The notes under the pieces were generated by a model that did not search any database, had not been told where the DNA came from, and saw only the letters and a program-made list of their open reading frames with translations. DNA of 64,000 nt, taken from positions 1 to 64,000 of the forward strand of contig JAAHFP010000002.1 in NCBI GenBank assembly GCA_010672925.1, read 5' to 3'. The DNA is from Symploca sp. SIO1C2. Lineage in GTDB: Bacteria > Cyanobacteriota > Cyanobacteriia > Cyanobacteriales > Coleofasciculaceae. This document shows positions 31,326 through 41,142 of this stretch, one piece after another. The translations under genes and the position numbers were made by a program. Every line of letters starts with the position of its first letter. Position 1 is the first letter of the stretch.

Positions 31326-33293
31326 ATGACTGACATTGTTCTTGACATCCGCAACCTACAGGTACAATTCCAAACCGATGAACAGCTGGTGGTAGCCGTT
31401 AACGGTATTGACTTCGAGTTGAAACGGGGGCAAACCATAGGAATAGTGGGAGAGTCGGGTTCAGGAAAATCGGTTACCTCCCTAGCTGTAATGGGTTTAG
31501 TGCAGTACCCAGGAAAGATTACCGATGGAGAGATTAATTTCCGTACCTCAACAGATGGAGCACAACCAGTCAATCTCAAGCAGTTGAGTGCAGAAGAAAG
31601 ACGGTTTTACCGAGGTGGTCGAATTTCGATGATTTTCCAGGAACCGATGAGTTCCCTTAACCCGGTATATACCTGTGGCTTTCAGCTGACGGAAGCAATT
31701 CTCCAACACCAAAAGGTTGCTCCAGCGGAAGCCCGACGTCAGGCAATTGCCCGTTTACAGGAAGTCAAGCTTCTTGCTAGTGATCCAGAATTGAGGAAGC
31801 ATTATCTAGAAGAATTCCGCCAAGAAAAACCGGGGGAACCTATTCCAGGGGAAAAGGAAATCAACTACCAGATTAACCAACAAAAACTGGCAATGCTCAA
31901 TCGCTTTCCCCACGAACTTTCTGGGGGTCAACTACAGCGGGTGATGATTGCTATGGCAATTTCCTGTAACCCTGATGTCTTAATTGCTGATGAACCAACT
32001 ACTGCTCTTGATGTGACAGTACAGGCAACAATTCTGAATCTGCTTAGAGAGTTGCGAGATTCCCGTGGCATGTCAATGATTTTCATCACCCACGACTTGG
32101 GAGTAATTGGGGAAATTGCTGATACCGTAGCAGTGATGTATAAGGGTAAGCTGGTAGAAACTGGGGATGTCTTGCAGATTTTCTCTAACCCCCAGCATCC
32201 TTACACTAAAGGATTATTGGCTTGTCGTCCTAGCTTAGAACAGCGTCTAGAATACCTACCCACAGTTTCTGACTTTATGGAGGTGGTAACTACAGCAACT
32301 GGGGAGCAAGTAATTCAAGAAAAAGCTGCTCAACCTTTAATAGTAACTGGAGAAGAGGAAACTTCGGAACAGGAGCAGGAAACAAGCCCTGATCCTTCAG
32401 CTTCTCACCAATCTCCAACCCCCAAGGAACAACCTCCTCTGGTAGCAGTGCAAAACTTACAAGTTGGTTTTCCGGTAAAGGGTATATTCGGAGGAACCAA
32501 ACGCTACCTGATGGCAGTGAATGGCATCTCCTTTGAAGTGTATCCAGGAGAAACTTTAGGGTTAGTGGGAGAATCTGGCTGCGGTAAATCCACCTTGGCT
32601 AGAACATTACTGCGCTTGATTAAACCAATGAGTGGTGAAATTTTCTTTGATGGTCAAGATATTACTCATCTAACCGGCAAACCTCTACAACAATTGCTCA
32701 AAGAAATGCAAATTGTGTTCCAGAACCCCTATAGTTCCCTTGACCCCCGGTTGAAGATTGGGGAAACAGTAATGGAGCCAATGGTAGTTCATAATGTAGG
32801 AGGTAGTCGTAGGGAACGACGCGATCACGCAGCCTATTTATTAGAACGAGTTGGCTTCAATTCTGACTGGATGAACCGCTACCCTCACGAGTTTTCTGGG
32901 GGTCAACGCCAGCGGATTTGTATTGCCAGAGCCCTAGCCCTTAAACCAAAGTTTATCATCTGCGACGAATCGGTTTCAGCTCTAGATGTTTCAGTCCAAG
33001 CCCAGGTACTCAATCTATTCAAAGAACTACAGAGTGAGTTTGGTCTTACCTACATCTTTATTTCCCATGACTTGAGTGTGGTGAAATTTATGAGCGATCG
33101 CATTATGGTAATGAATCGGGGCAAAATTGAAGAAATTGGTCCTGCTGAAAATATCTATCGCGAACCACAAAAAGAATACACTCGCCAGTTGATTGCCTCA
33201 ATTCCGACTGGTAGTTTGGAAAGAATTAAACAACACCAAGCAGCAAGGAGTAGTTCTCAGATGTCGCTTTTGCCAGACCCCTGGTCTGTTTAA
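31326..33293 (+). CDS. Dipeptide/oligopeptide-type ABC transporter, two fused ATPase domains
   Basis: Two Walker A (GESGSGKSVTS; GESGCGKSTLA), two signature motifs (LSGGQLQRV; FSGGQRQRI), Dpp/Opp-type C-termini. Confidence 0.95.
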   Translation: MTDIVLDIRNLQVQFQTDEQLVVAVNGIDFELKRGQTIGIVGESGSGKSVTSLAVMGLVQYPGKITDGEINFRTSTDGAQPVNLKQLSAEERRFYRGGRISMIFQEPMSSLNPVYTCGFQLTEAILQHQKVAPAEARRQAIARLQEVKLLASDPELRKHYLEEFRQEKPGEPIPGEKEINYQINQQKLAMLNRFPHELSGGQLQRVMIAMAISCNPDVLIADEPTTALDVTVQATILNLLRELRDSRGMSMIFITHDLGVIGEIADTVAVMYKGKLVETGDVLQIFSNPQHPYTKGLLACRPSLEQRLEYLPTVSDFMEVVTTATGEQVIQEKAAQPLIVTGEEETSEQEQETSPDPSASHQSPTPKEQPPLVAVQNLQVGFPVKGIFGGTKRYLMAVNGISFEVYPGETLGLVGESGCGKSTLARTLLRLIKPMSGEIFFDGQDITHLTGKPLQQLLKEMQIVFQNPYSSLDPRLKIGETVMEPMVVHNVGGSRRERRDHAAYLLERVGFNSDWMNRYPHEFSGGQRQRICIARALALKPKFIICDESVSALDVSVQAQVLNLFKELQSEFGLTYIFISHDLSVVKFMSDRIMVMNRGKIEEIGPAENIYREPQKEYTRQLIASIPTGSLERIKQHQAARSSSQMSLLPDPWSV

Positions 33294-33342
33294 ATAGGGT
33301 TTGGGAGAATGAGTAAAATGGGAGCATTTGAGGAAGTAATAA

Positions 33343-33380
33343 GTAATAAGCAGTAGTAGGACTTCAGTCCAAAAAGAAGC
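33343..33380. repeat. 38-bp dispersed repeat (copy 2)
   Basis: Identical to 5501-5538. Confidence 0.9.
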
Positions 33381-33428
33381 CAGAAAAAAGGAAGGTGCAA
33401 GATTTCTGCACTAAAAGATACCATTTTA

Positions 33429-34274
33429 TTATTGCCTAATACCTGTTAAAAACTTCCGTATTTGCTCTAGATAAAGCTTTGGTTGCTCCAACATAGGAAA
33501 GTGAGCAGTCTTAGCCATCTCAATATATTCTACTTTGTCATTGAGGCTTGCTGCATTACGACCTAGTGCTGGAGGGATAATCTGGTCATATTCACCAGCA
33601 ACTAATAATGTAGGTACAGCTAATTGAGCAAACTCTTGAGGCATTACTTCCGCAGCATATTTACTAACCGCTGTTAGCATTGTCCCGATAGCAGCTGCTT
33701 GATCCGCAAGTAGGTAATCTTCCAAAAATGTTCGACTGATAGCTCTAGGTAAAGGACGGTGTAAAAATCTTTGCATAAACATTGTACTAGCCAAGGGAAT
33801 CTTCAGTAACCACTGGGGACGGAATTTAACGACGTAGCCACCAAATTTATGGAATGCGGCAAAAGATTTTTCTTCATATTCAAAAATGCCACTGCAAGTA
33901 AAAATTGCCTGTTCGACTTTCTCTGGATAACGATTGACAAACATGCAAGCAGCAGATGCTCCTAGAGAGTGAGCATTGATATAGACACGATTAAGCCCTA
34001 AAGCTTCTAACAATACTGCCAAATCTTCAGCATATTCTTCCATCTCGTAAGATAATTCTAGAGGTTCTTGGGGTAACTTGGAGCGACCAAACCCCCGTAA
34101 ATCATAGAGTAGGCAGTCAAATGAATCACTAAGAGCATCAGCAGTACCTTCCCAATAGCGAGTTGAACCCCCCCAACCGTGGACAAAAACCATCACTGGT
34201 TTATCGGTATCTGATGTTGACTTTTTAATCCATTTATAGTAGTGATTAACACCCCGAACTTGAATGTAAGGCAT
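33429..34274 (-). CDS. Alpha/beta hydrolase
   Basis: VMVFVHGWGGSTRYWEG...INAHSLGASAACMFVNRYPE...VPTLLVAGEYDQIIPP. Confidence 0.9.
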   Translation of the reverse strand: MPYIQVRGVNHYYKWIKKSTSDTDKPVMVFVHGWGGSTRYWEGTADALSDSFDCLLYDLRGFGRSKLPQEPLELSYEMEEYAEDLAVLLEALGLNRVYINAHSLGASAACMFVNRYPEKVEQAIFTCSGIFEYEEKSFAAFHKFGGYVVKFRPQWLLKIPLASTMFMQRFLHRPLPRAISRTFLEDYLLADQAAAIGTMLTAVSKYAAEVMPQEFAQLAVPTLLVAGEYDQIIPPALGRNAASLNDKVEYIEMAKTAHFPMLEQPKLYLEQIRKFLTGIRQ

Positions 34275-34420
34275 ATAAGATTGTTATTGGTTATTAGTTA
34301 TTGGTTATTGGTTATTTTACATTTGCCGGTGGCATGACAAGTGTCTAAGTGGACATGATATTACCAGTGCGATCGCAACTCTGTTAAACACTAAACCTTT
34401 CACTGTAATCAACTATCTCC

Positions 34421-35665
34421 TTAATAAAACATACCCATCCTGATATCTCCCAAGAATGGAATTGCTCCATAGCGTCCCTGCAAATATCCTCGTTCTAAGT
34501 TCTCCGTCTGTCTAGGTTTAAAGTCAGTTAGCGGATAGAGACAGGATTTTCCTGTATCATCTTTTTCAGTAAACCAAATTTGATCTCGACGAAGAGGGGG
34601 TTCGCCCAAGGTTGTACCTAGAAGATTGGTATCGTGGGTTGTGAATAGTAACTGTGCATTTTTGGGATTTATTTCTGGGCTGTTAAACAAATTGAGAATT
34701 GTAAGAGCTAGTAAAGGATGTAAGCTCGATTCTAATTCGTCAATGATGAGAACTGAGCCATTGTCCAAAACACGAAAAAGTGAGGGAGCTATTCTCAAGA
34801 GAGTCTTAGTACCTTCAGATTCGTCTTCTAAATTCAACCAAGAAGTGTCGTTCTCACGTTGATGTTGAAGCATTATTGAAGAACCTGAGCTTCTCCTCAT
34901 AATAGGCTCTTCCTCTACCATTTTTACATTTACCACACCTGTATCAGCCGCCTGAAGCAGTTCAACTAATCGGTAGATAAAATCCTTCTTGTCAAAATCT
35001 TTCAAGAGCACAGGCTGCTCAATATTCCCTAGAAAATATCGAGAATTATAAGTAGGGTTGGATTTGCCACTGGCACTAGTGACAATTATATTTCTGAACC
35101 AAGCAAAAATAAGTGACAACTGTTGGTGATTATTCTGCGCCGCAGCTGACAAGAACAAGGCATTTGCTCGCGTCACCTCCCTAACAGATTCATTTGGTCC
35201 TTTTAAGTTATCTCCAAACTTGTATGTATCGTGATCTCGTTCCAACCAAACCTGCTTGCGTTTATTCGGCCAAGCAAAAAGCCATTCTTCCTCAATGACT
35301 TCATCATTGGCAGAAAAGCCGTATTGATATTTAGTTCCGCGTTGTACAAAAGTAACCTCAAATGTAGATGGCATGTCTAAGCCATCAGCCCAGGCAAAAG
35401 GTAGGCGAGGAACTCCAGTATCAGGTTCCCAGCGCCGATGGGAGTAAATAACCGACTCCCTCATAAAATTCAATGCACTCAGAACATTGCTTTTACCACT
35501 TGCATTTGCGCCATAGATCACACAGACGGGTAAAAGCGGTACTGAATGCCCTTCGATTTCCCTGGGGCGCGTATCAGATGGGTTGCCTAATCCTGAGCAT
35601 TCAAACGTTAACGCCTGCTCTTCAAACAAGGAACGATGATTCTCAACTCGGAATTCGATGAGCAT
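34421..35665 (-). CDS. AAA_21-type ATPase (RloA/AbiLi-like)
   Basis: MLIEFRVENHRSLFEEQALTFE...VIYGANASGKSNVLSALNFM...DESEGTKTLLRI...VLIIDELESSLHPLLALTILNLF...QLLFTTHDTNLL. Confidence 0.85.
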   Translation of the reverse strand: MLIEFRVENHRSLFEEQALTFECSGLGNPSDTRPREIEGHSVPLLPVCVIYGANASGKSNVLSALNFMRESVIYSHRRWEPDTGVPRLPFAWADGLDMPSTFEVTFVQRGTKYQYGFSANDEVIEEEWLFAWPNKRKQVWLERDHDTYKFGDNLKGPNESVREVTRANALFLSAAAQNNHQQLSLIFAWFRNIIVTSASGKSNPTYNSRYFLGNIEQPVLLKDFDKKDFIYRLVELLQAADTGVVNVKMVEEEPIMRRSSGSSIMLQHQRENDTSWLNLEDESEGTKTLLRIAPSLFRVLDNGSVLIIDELESSLHPLLALTILNLFNSPEINPKNAQLLFTTHDTNLLGTTLGEPPLRRDQIWFTEKDDTGKSCLYPLTDFKPRQTENLERGYLQGRYGAIPFLGDIRMGMFY

Positions 35666-35776
35666 AAGCAAGTGGCTCTTGATGGCAAAAATTAGCCGGA
35701 TAAGTGGCAATATCTACAACTATACAGCGCAAAGTTAGCTCAAATCAGAAAAAAAAGCCTTTTTGAGCCAAGTACT

Positions 35777-35900
35777 TATAGCAAAAGGCAGAGTGCAGAA
35801 CCCACCCCTAACCCCTCCAAGGAGGGGAACCGGAGAAAGATTGACAGGTAAAGGTTTCAACATTTGGTGTTGTCCTAATCGCCTTAGCGACTGCTACATA
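35777..35900. repeat. TATAGCAAAAGGC element, copy carrying a nested CCCACCCCTAACCCCTCC repeat
   Basis: Shares AGATTGACAGGTAAAGGTTT...GTCCTAATCGCC with 48308-48404. Confidence 0.75.
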
Positions 35901-36057
35901 TCAAATCGGATCTATTGTAGCTTTATCCTTTGCTATGTTTGCGATCGCTCCATGAAGTAAAGTAGACAGGGCACATCAAGGCTAAACTAAGCTTATTGAT
36001 TTAATCTAAAATCCAAAATCTAAAATCTAAAATCTAAAATCTAAAATCTAAAATCTT

Positions 36058-38601
36058 ATGCCTCCTGCCTATTGCCTGGGAAGCCCCGAAACCCAACGCA
36101 AAGATGCTGCTGTTGGGTTTCACTTCGCTTTACCCAACCTACTTCTCTCCTGCTGTGCTACATTAATCCTACTAATAATTTTCGGTATTAAGACTCTTCG
36201 AGCACAACCCATAACCGCTGCTGCCGATGGCACTGCTACCCAGGTTACCTCTGCTAGTAGCAACCCCAACCAATTCGACATCAGTGGTGGCACTCACTCT
36301 GGTGCTAATTTATTTCACAGCTTTGAGCAGTTTCATCTTAATCCTAACCAAATTGCCAATTTCCTAACCTTACCCAATATTCAAAATATCCTAGGTCGAG
36401 TCGTTAGTGGGGATGCTTCTTTCATCGACGGTTTCATCCAAGTTACAGGAGGCAATTCCAACCTCTACCTAATGAATCCTGCGGGGATAATTTTTGGCCA
36501 GAAGGCGACCCTGAATGTGCCTGCATCCTTCGTCGCTACCACCGCCAATGGTATCCAAATCGGGGATGATTGGTTTAGTGCTACTGGTAACCAGAACTAT
36601 GGGGCTTTAGTTGGTTCTCCCAAGGGCTTGGCTTTTAGCAACTCACAACCTGGTTCTATTATCAATGCTGGTAATTTAACTACACCAGCAGGAGAGATGA
36701 TCACTTTAGTCGGGGGTATAGTAGTCAATACAGGAACCTTAGCCACTCCCAGTGGGGAAATTACCATTGCCGCAGTGCCAGGAGAGAAATTTGTCCGCCT
36801 CAGCCAAGCTGGAACTATACTCAGTTTTGACTTACCAGTGGCAACACAAGCAGAGTTGAATGCTAACTCTCCACCTCTGACACCCCTCTCTTTGCAACAA
36901 CTCATCACCCAGGATATTGGTAGTGCGACGGAGATGATGGTTGAGGATGGGGTAGTAACACTGACAGGTTCTGGTATGACTATTCCCGGAGAGTCAGGGA
37001 CTGCTGTGGTTTCTGGTACAGTAGATGTTGCTCATCAAACCCTCCCTACTGCTGGCACTATCCGCATTTTAGGTGACCAAGTAAGGGTGAGTAGAGCCAA
37101 TATTAATGCCTCTGGTCAACAGGCTGGCGGTACAGTATTAATTGGTGGAGACTATCAAGGTCAGGGAATACTACCCAATGCTTCCTCTACTTATGTTAGC
37201 AGTGACTCCGAGATTACCGCCGATGCTCTGCAAACAGGGGATGGTGGTCGGGTAATTGTTTGGGGAGACAAACTAACTGCATTCTACGGCGAGATTAGCG
37301 CTCGTGGTGGTAGCAGTGCGGGAAATGGCGGATTTGTGGAGGTATCGGGCAAATCAGACCTAATTTTTCGAGGAACAGTGGATTTGAGTGCTACCAATGG
37401 CAGTACAGGTAATTTACTGCTCGATCCGACTAATATCACCATTGTCGATGGGAATGGGGTCGCCGATGATGTTCAGGTGACAGGAGATAATCAAATACGG
37501 TTAGGAGATAACCCTGGTGCAACTTTTACCATCTCTGAAACTGCCCTAGAAAATCTCGCTGGTAATGCCAATGTGACTCTCCAAGCAACTAATAATATTA
37601 CGATTAATGATTTAACTGACAACTCACTAACCTTTGCTGCTGGTACAGGAGAGATCCAGTTTACTGCTGGTGGTAATTTCTTGATGAATCCTGGAGATAC
37701 CATTGCATCTCAGGGCAGAAAGCTCACAATTGCAGCAGCAAGTATTACCGCAGGAGAAATATCTACCTTTGATGGCGCTAGTGTTTTTGATGGGGATGAT
37801 CTGAGGCTTCCTGATGTTTCAGGAGATGTTCATTTAACTGCTACAAGTGGTGACATTAATGTAGAGCGAATTTTCGGTAAAGATATAATCATCGAAAGTA
37901 TTAACGGCAACATTCGCACCGGCTCTATTTCTAGTGAAGCTGCTAATTTTGGTCCAGGCAGCCATGCCAGTTTGACTGCTAGAAACGGTACTATTACCCT
38001 CAATGGTCGAATTAGGGCTGGAATAACTAATAAAACTAGCGACAGTACTATTACCATCGAAGCCGCCAGATTTATTGCTACTGTACCTCGAGAAATCATC
38101 GAAGCTGATACCCAAGGAAATCGAGTAGCAGATAATGGAGCAATCCAGACAGTTACTACCAGTCTTTATGCTTATCCTGGAAATGTAGACCCCCTAGACA
38201 ATCCTCCACGGGTGGGAACTGGTCAAATTCTCATCCAGTTTGCCAATCAACCACCAACGGTACAGGGTACTGGGGAAACTTTAATTACTATCCGAATACT
38301 GCAAGATACATCCTTTACTATCGGTACTTTTGATGGAACCGGTAGTGGTACGGAAGGAATAATTGGTATTGGTGCTGAACGTGCTCCTTCTGTCATTCCT
38401 TTACTAGAAGATAATCAATTCAGCGCCATTGATGATGCGGTTACTGCCACTGGACAAATACTGGAGTTAGAGCAGAATAATGCTAGGGGAATTACTTGTG
38501 ATAGTTCCAGTACCGATGAAAATGACGATTGTGGGTCTTTAAGTGAAGAAGATGATGTTTTGGAGGTGATATCAGATTCTTCTGAATCGTTACAAAATTA
38601 A
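36058..38601 (+). CDS. Filamentous hemagglutinin N-terminal (TpsA-like) exported protein
   Basis: QFDISGGTHSGANLFHSFEQFHLNPNQIANFLTLPNIQNILGRVVSGDASFIDGFIQVTGGNSNLYLMNPAGIIFG. Confidence 0.85.
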   Translation: MPPAYCLGSPETQRKDAAVGFHFALPNLLLSCCATLILLIIFGIKTLRAQPITAAADGTATQVTSASSNPNQFDISGGTHSGANLFHSFEQFHLNPNQIANFLTLPNIQNILGRVVSGDASFIDGFIQVTGGNSNLYLMNPAGIIFGQKATLNVPASFVATTANGIQIGDDWFSATGNQNYGALVGSPKGLAFSNSQPGSIINAGNLTTPAGEMITLVGGIVVNTGTLATPSGEITIAAVPGEKFVRLSQAGTILSFDLPVATQAELNANSPPLTPLSLQQLITQDIGSATEMMVEDGVVTLTGSGMTIPGESGTAVVSGTVDVAHQTLPTAGTIRILGDQVRVSRANINASGQQAGGTVLIGGDYQGQGILPNASSTYVSSDSEITADALQTGDGGRVIVWGDKLTAFYGEISARGGSSAGNGGFVEVSGKSDLIFRGTVDLSATNGSTGNLLLDPTNITIVDGNGVADDVQVTGDNQIRLGDNPGATFTISETALENLAGNANVTLQATNNITINDLTDNSLTFAAGTGEIQFTAGGNFLMNPGDTIASQGRKLTIAAASITAGEISTFDGASVFDGDDLRLPDVSGDVHLTATSGDINVERIFGKDIIIESINGNIRTGSISSEAANFGPGSHASLTARNGTITLNGRIRAGITNKTSDSTITIEAARFIATVPREIIEADTQGNRVADNGAIQTVTTSLYAYPGNVDPLDNPPRVGTGQILIQFANQPPTVQGTGETLITIRILQDTSFTIGTFDGTGSGTEGIIGIGAERAPSVIPLLEDNQFSAIDDAVTATGQILELEQNNARGITCDSSSTDENDDCGSLSEEDDVLEVISDSSESLQN

Positions 38602-38690
38602 TTGTTTCTGGCTTCTTTTTGGACTGAAGTCCAACTACTGCAAACCCTACCTACCACCTAATACCTAATACCTAACACCTAACACCTAAC

Positions 38691-40289
38691 ATGACCACTG
38701 TGGCAATTGATTTTGGGACGAGCAATACAGTTGTCTGTATCTTAGAATCTGACACCCAATCTCCCAAAAACCTCAGGTTTAATCGACTCTCTCGCATCTT
38801 CAAAAAGAAGACAGCTACAGGGGAAGTACAAGATATTCCGGTTGTACCAACATTGGTTTTTGTTAAAGGGAACAATGAACTCGTTTTGGGAGAGCAAGTT
38901 CGTGCACAACGCTGGGGATTTAACCAACCTGAACGGTTATTCAAAGCCTTTAAGCGGGACTTGGCGCTAGATTTTCAACCTCCACCTCAACAGATAGATG
39001 GCAACAGCTACAATGCCAAATCAATTGCCGAACTGTTTCTCCAAACCATCTGGCAGCAGTTATCTCAACAACGGATAGAACCGGAGAAGATAATCTTCAC
39101 AGTACCAGTAGGAGCATTTGAGAGGTATTTGGATTGGTTTCGAGACTTAGCCACTAAACTGAAAGTCCCCCAGGTGCAGCTGGTGGATGAATCTACCGCT
39201 GCGGCTCTTGGTTATGCTATCAAACGTCCTGGTGCTCTAGTTTTGGTAGTAGATTTTGGCGGTGGTACTTTGGATTTAAGCTTGGTGCGCACTGCTAGTA
39301 GTTACCAAATATCCCGGTATCAGGGAAGTAAACACAAAGAATTACGAGCACAAGTGCTGGCGAAGGCAGATGCCTATGTGGGTGGCATTGATATCGATAC
39401 TTGGATTGTGGAGCATTACCTCCAGCAAATTGGCTCTTCACGAGCAGAAGTGAAGGGAGTTGGTTGGCAGAATCTGTTGGAAATTGCAGAAAAACTGAAG
39501 ATTAGACTCTCGACAGCGGAGTCAGCGAAGGAGAGTTGGTTCGACGATGAAAACTTTATTGCTCACGAGTTGCTCTTAAGTCGGGAAGAATTAGAAGAGA
39601 TTCTCGAATCCCGCCAATTGCTCGAACAGCTGCGACAAGCTTTGGATGAGGTGTTAGCGATCGCTTATTCTCAGGGTATCACCAAATCTAAAATTGAGCA
39701 GGTGTTGCTGGTAGGGGGCAGTTGTTTACTTCCGGCGGTGCAGCAGTTAGTAATTTCCTACTTTGGCAGGAGTAAAGTAAAGTTAGATAAGCCTTTTGAA
39801 GCAGTAGCTCATGGAGCCTTAGCTTTGAGTAAGGTGGTGGAGGTAGATGATTATTTGCACCACAGCTATGGTATTCGCCTTTGGGAACCTTATACTCATA
39901 CTTATTCCTATTTTTCCCTTTTTGCTAAGGGGATGAAGTATCCCTGTAAACGTCCAGAACCTTTGACTTTGCAAGTAGCCAAGGATGGACAACAGGAGAT
40001 TCGTCTGGATGTTGGTGAAATCGCAGAGTTATCCCGAGCAGAAGTTACTTTTGATGCTCAAGGACGTATGAGCAGTAGCCAGCTGCATCAACATGAAGAA
40101 TATCGATCTTTGGATAGTAAGCATCAACAAGTTTGCGTGGCACGTCTCAAACCCCCAGGAAAGGTGAAGCAAGACAGGATTTCGGTGGAGTTTGAAGTGG
40201 ATAAAGAACGAGTGTTGTTAGTTACCGTCAGAGATTTGTTGACAAAGCGACTGTTAGTTAAAAAGAAAGCGATCGCTAAATTACAGTAA
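38691..40289 (+). CDS. Hsp70/DnaK-like protein
   Basis: VAIDFGTSNTVVCI...VDESTAAALGYAI...VLVVDFGGGTLDLSLV...VLLVGGSCLLPAVQQLV. Confidence 0.9.
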   Translation: MTTVAIDFGTSNTVVCILESDTQSPKNLRFNRLSRIFKKKTATGEVQDIPVVPTLVFVKGNNELVLGEQVRAQRWGFNQPERLFKAFKRDLALDFQPPPQQIDGNSYNAKSIAELFLQTIWQQLSQQRIEPEKIIFTVPVGAFERYLDWFRDLATKLKVPQVQLVDESTAAALGYAIKRPGALVLVVDFGGGTLDLSLVRTASSYQISRYQGSKHKELRAQVLAKADAYVGGIDIDTWIVEHYLQQIGSSRAEVKGVGWQNLLEIAEKLKIRLSTAESAKESWFDDENFIAHELLLSREELEEILESRQLLEQLRQALDEVLAIAYSQGITKSKIEQVLLVGGSCLLPAVQQLVISYFGRSKVKLDKPFEAVAHGALALSKVVEVDDYLHHSYGIRLWEPYTHTYSYFSLFAKGMKYPCKRPEPLTLQVAKDGQQEIRLDVGEIAELSRAEVTFDAQGRMSSSQLHQHEEYRSLDSKHQQVCVARLKPPGKVKQDRISVEFEVDKERVLLVTVRDLLTKRLLVKKKAIAKLQ

Positions 40290-40374
40290 TGTTGTTTGTT
40301 GTTTGTTATTTGTCATTGATCATTAGTCATTTGTTATTTGACCTCCTTGTCCCCCTTGTCTTCCAAGCCAAGAC

Positions 40375-40947
40375 TTACTCATCAATCCCATAATCTTCTT
40401 TCGTTTCCCCTTTAGGGAGTGCAGGAGCCAAAACTTCCCAGGCTTCTTCTGCTACTGGCAAAAATTTATCACGAGCCGCTTTAGCTTCAGCAAATTTCAT
40501 TAAAATCTTGGCAAAATTCTTATCAGTTGCCTTCTCTATTTGTTCCGGTGTTAGAGGTTCTGGAGAAAACAATGCTTCTATTACCGGACGCAAATCTATG
40601 GCCTGCTTGTAGGTTTCTTCTAAAGTAACTCTTAAACTAGCTAAATTAGCGATCGCTTTTACTGCACGGATAATTTCTGGTTCCTCTACTTCCGACTTCT
40701 CCTCTGGTGGTTCAACTACAATCAAATCCTCTACACTCAACCCATCGGCAAAGCTATTTTCATTAAGGCTCTCATCCTCTGGATCATCCATGCGGCGTTG
40801 AATTTCTTCCAAAGCCTTGTTACGAGTTCTGTCGTTATCTGTTCGTCCACTAACTTCGACAAACAGACCGAGTTCTTTTAAATCTTTAGTTGTATACTTT
40901 ACTGTGGCTCTTGGCATAAGTAGGTGGTGGGTGGGTGGAACTGGCAT
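40375..40947 (-). CDS. Conserved hypothetical protein
   Basis: Long ORF downstream of and convergent with the Hsp70-like gene; charged helical sequence. The start may be MPRATVKYTTKDL, inside the listed ORF. Confidence 0.6.
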   Translation of the reverse strand: MPVPPTHHLLMPRATVKYTTKDLKELGLFVEVSGRTDNDRTRNKALEEIQRRMDDPEDESLNENSFADGLSVEDLIVVEPPEEKSEVEEPEIIRAVKAIANLASLRVTLEETYKQAIDLRPVIEALFSPEPLTPEQIEKATDKNFAKILMKFAEAKAARDKFLPVAEEAWEVLAPALPKGETKEDYGIDE

Positions 40948-41142
40948 CTTGCCAGTAGTAAGTATTAGGTGGTAAGTCTTAAGGGTAGGACTTAAGCATC
41001 GTACATAAGTACTATACCAAATTTGGTTGTTTCAGCCATTTGGAGTTCGGTAGACTTAATAGCCCAAGCATCTTCCGCTAAAACCCAAGACCTACCACCT
41101 AAAACCTAAAACCTAAAACCTAAAACCTAGCTCTGTACTTCC

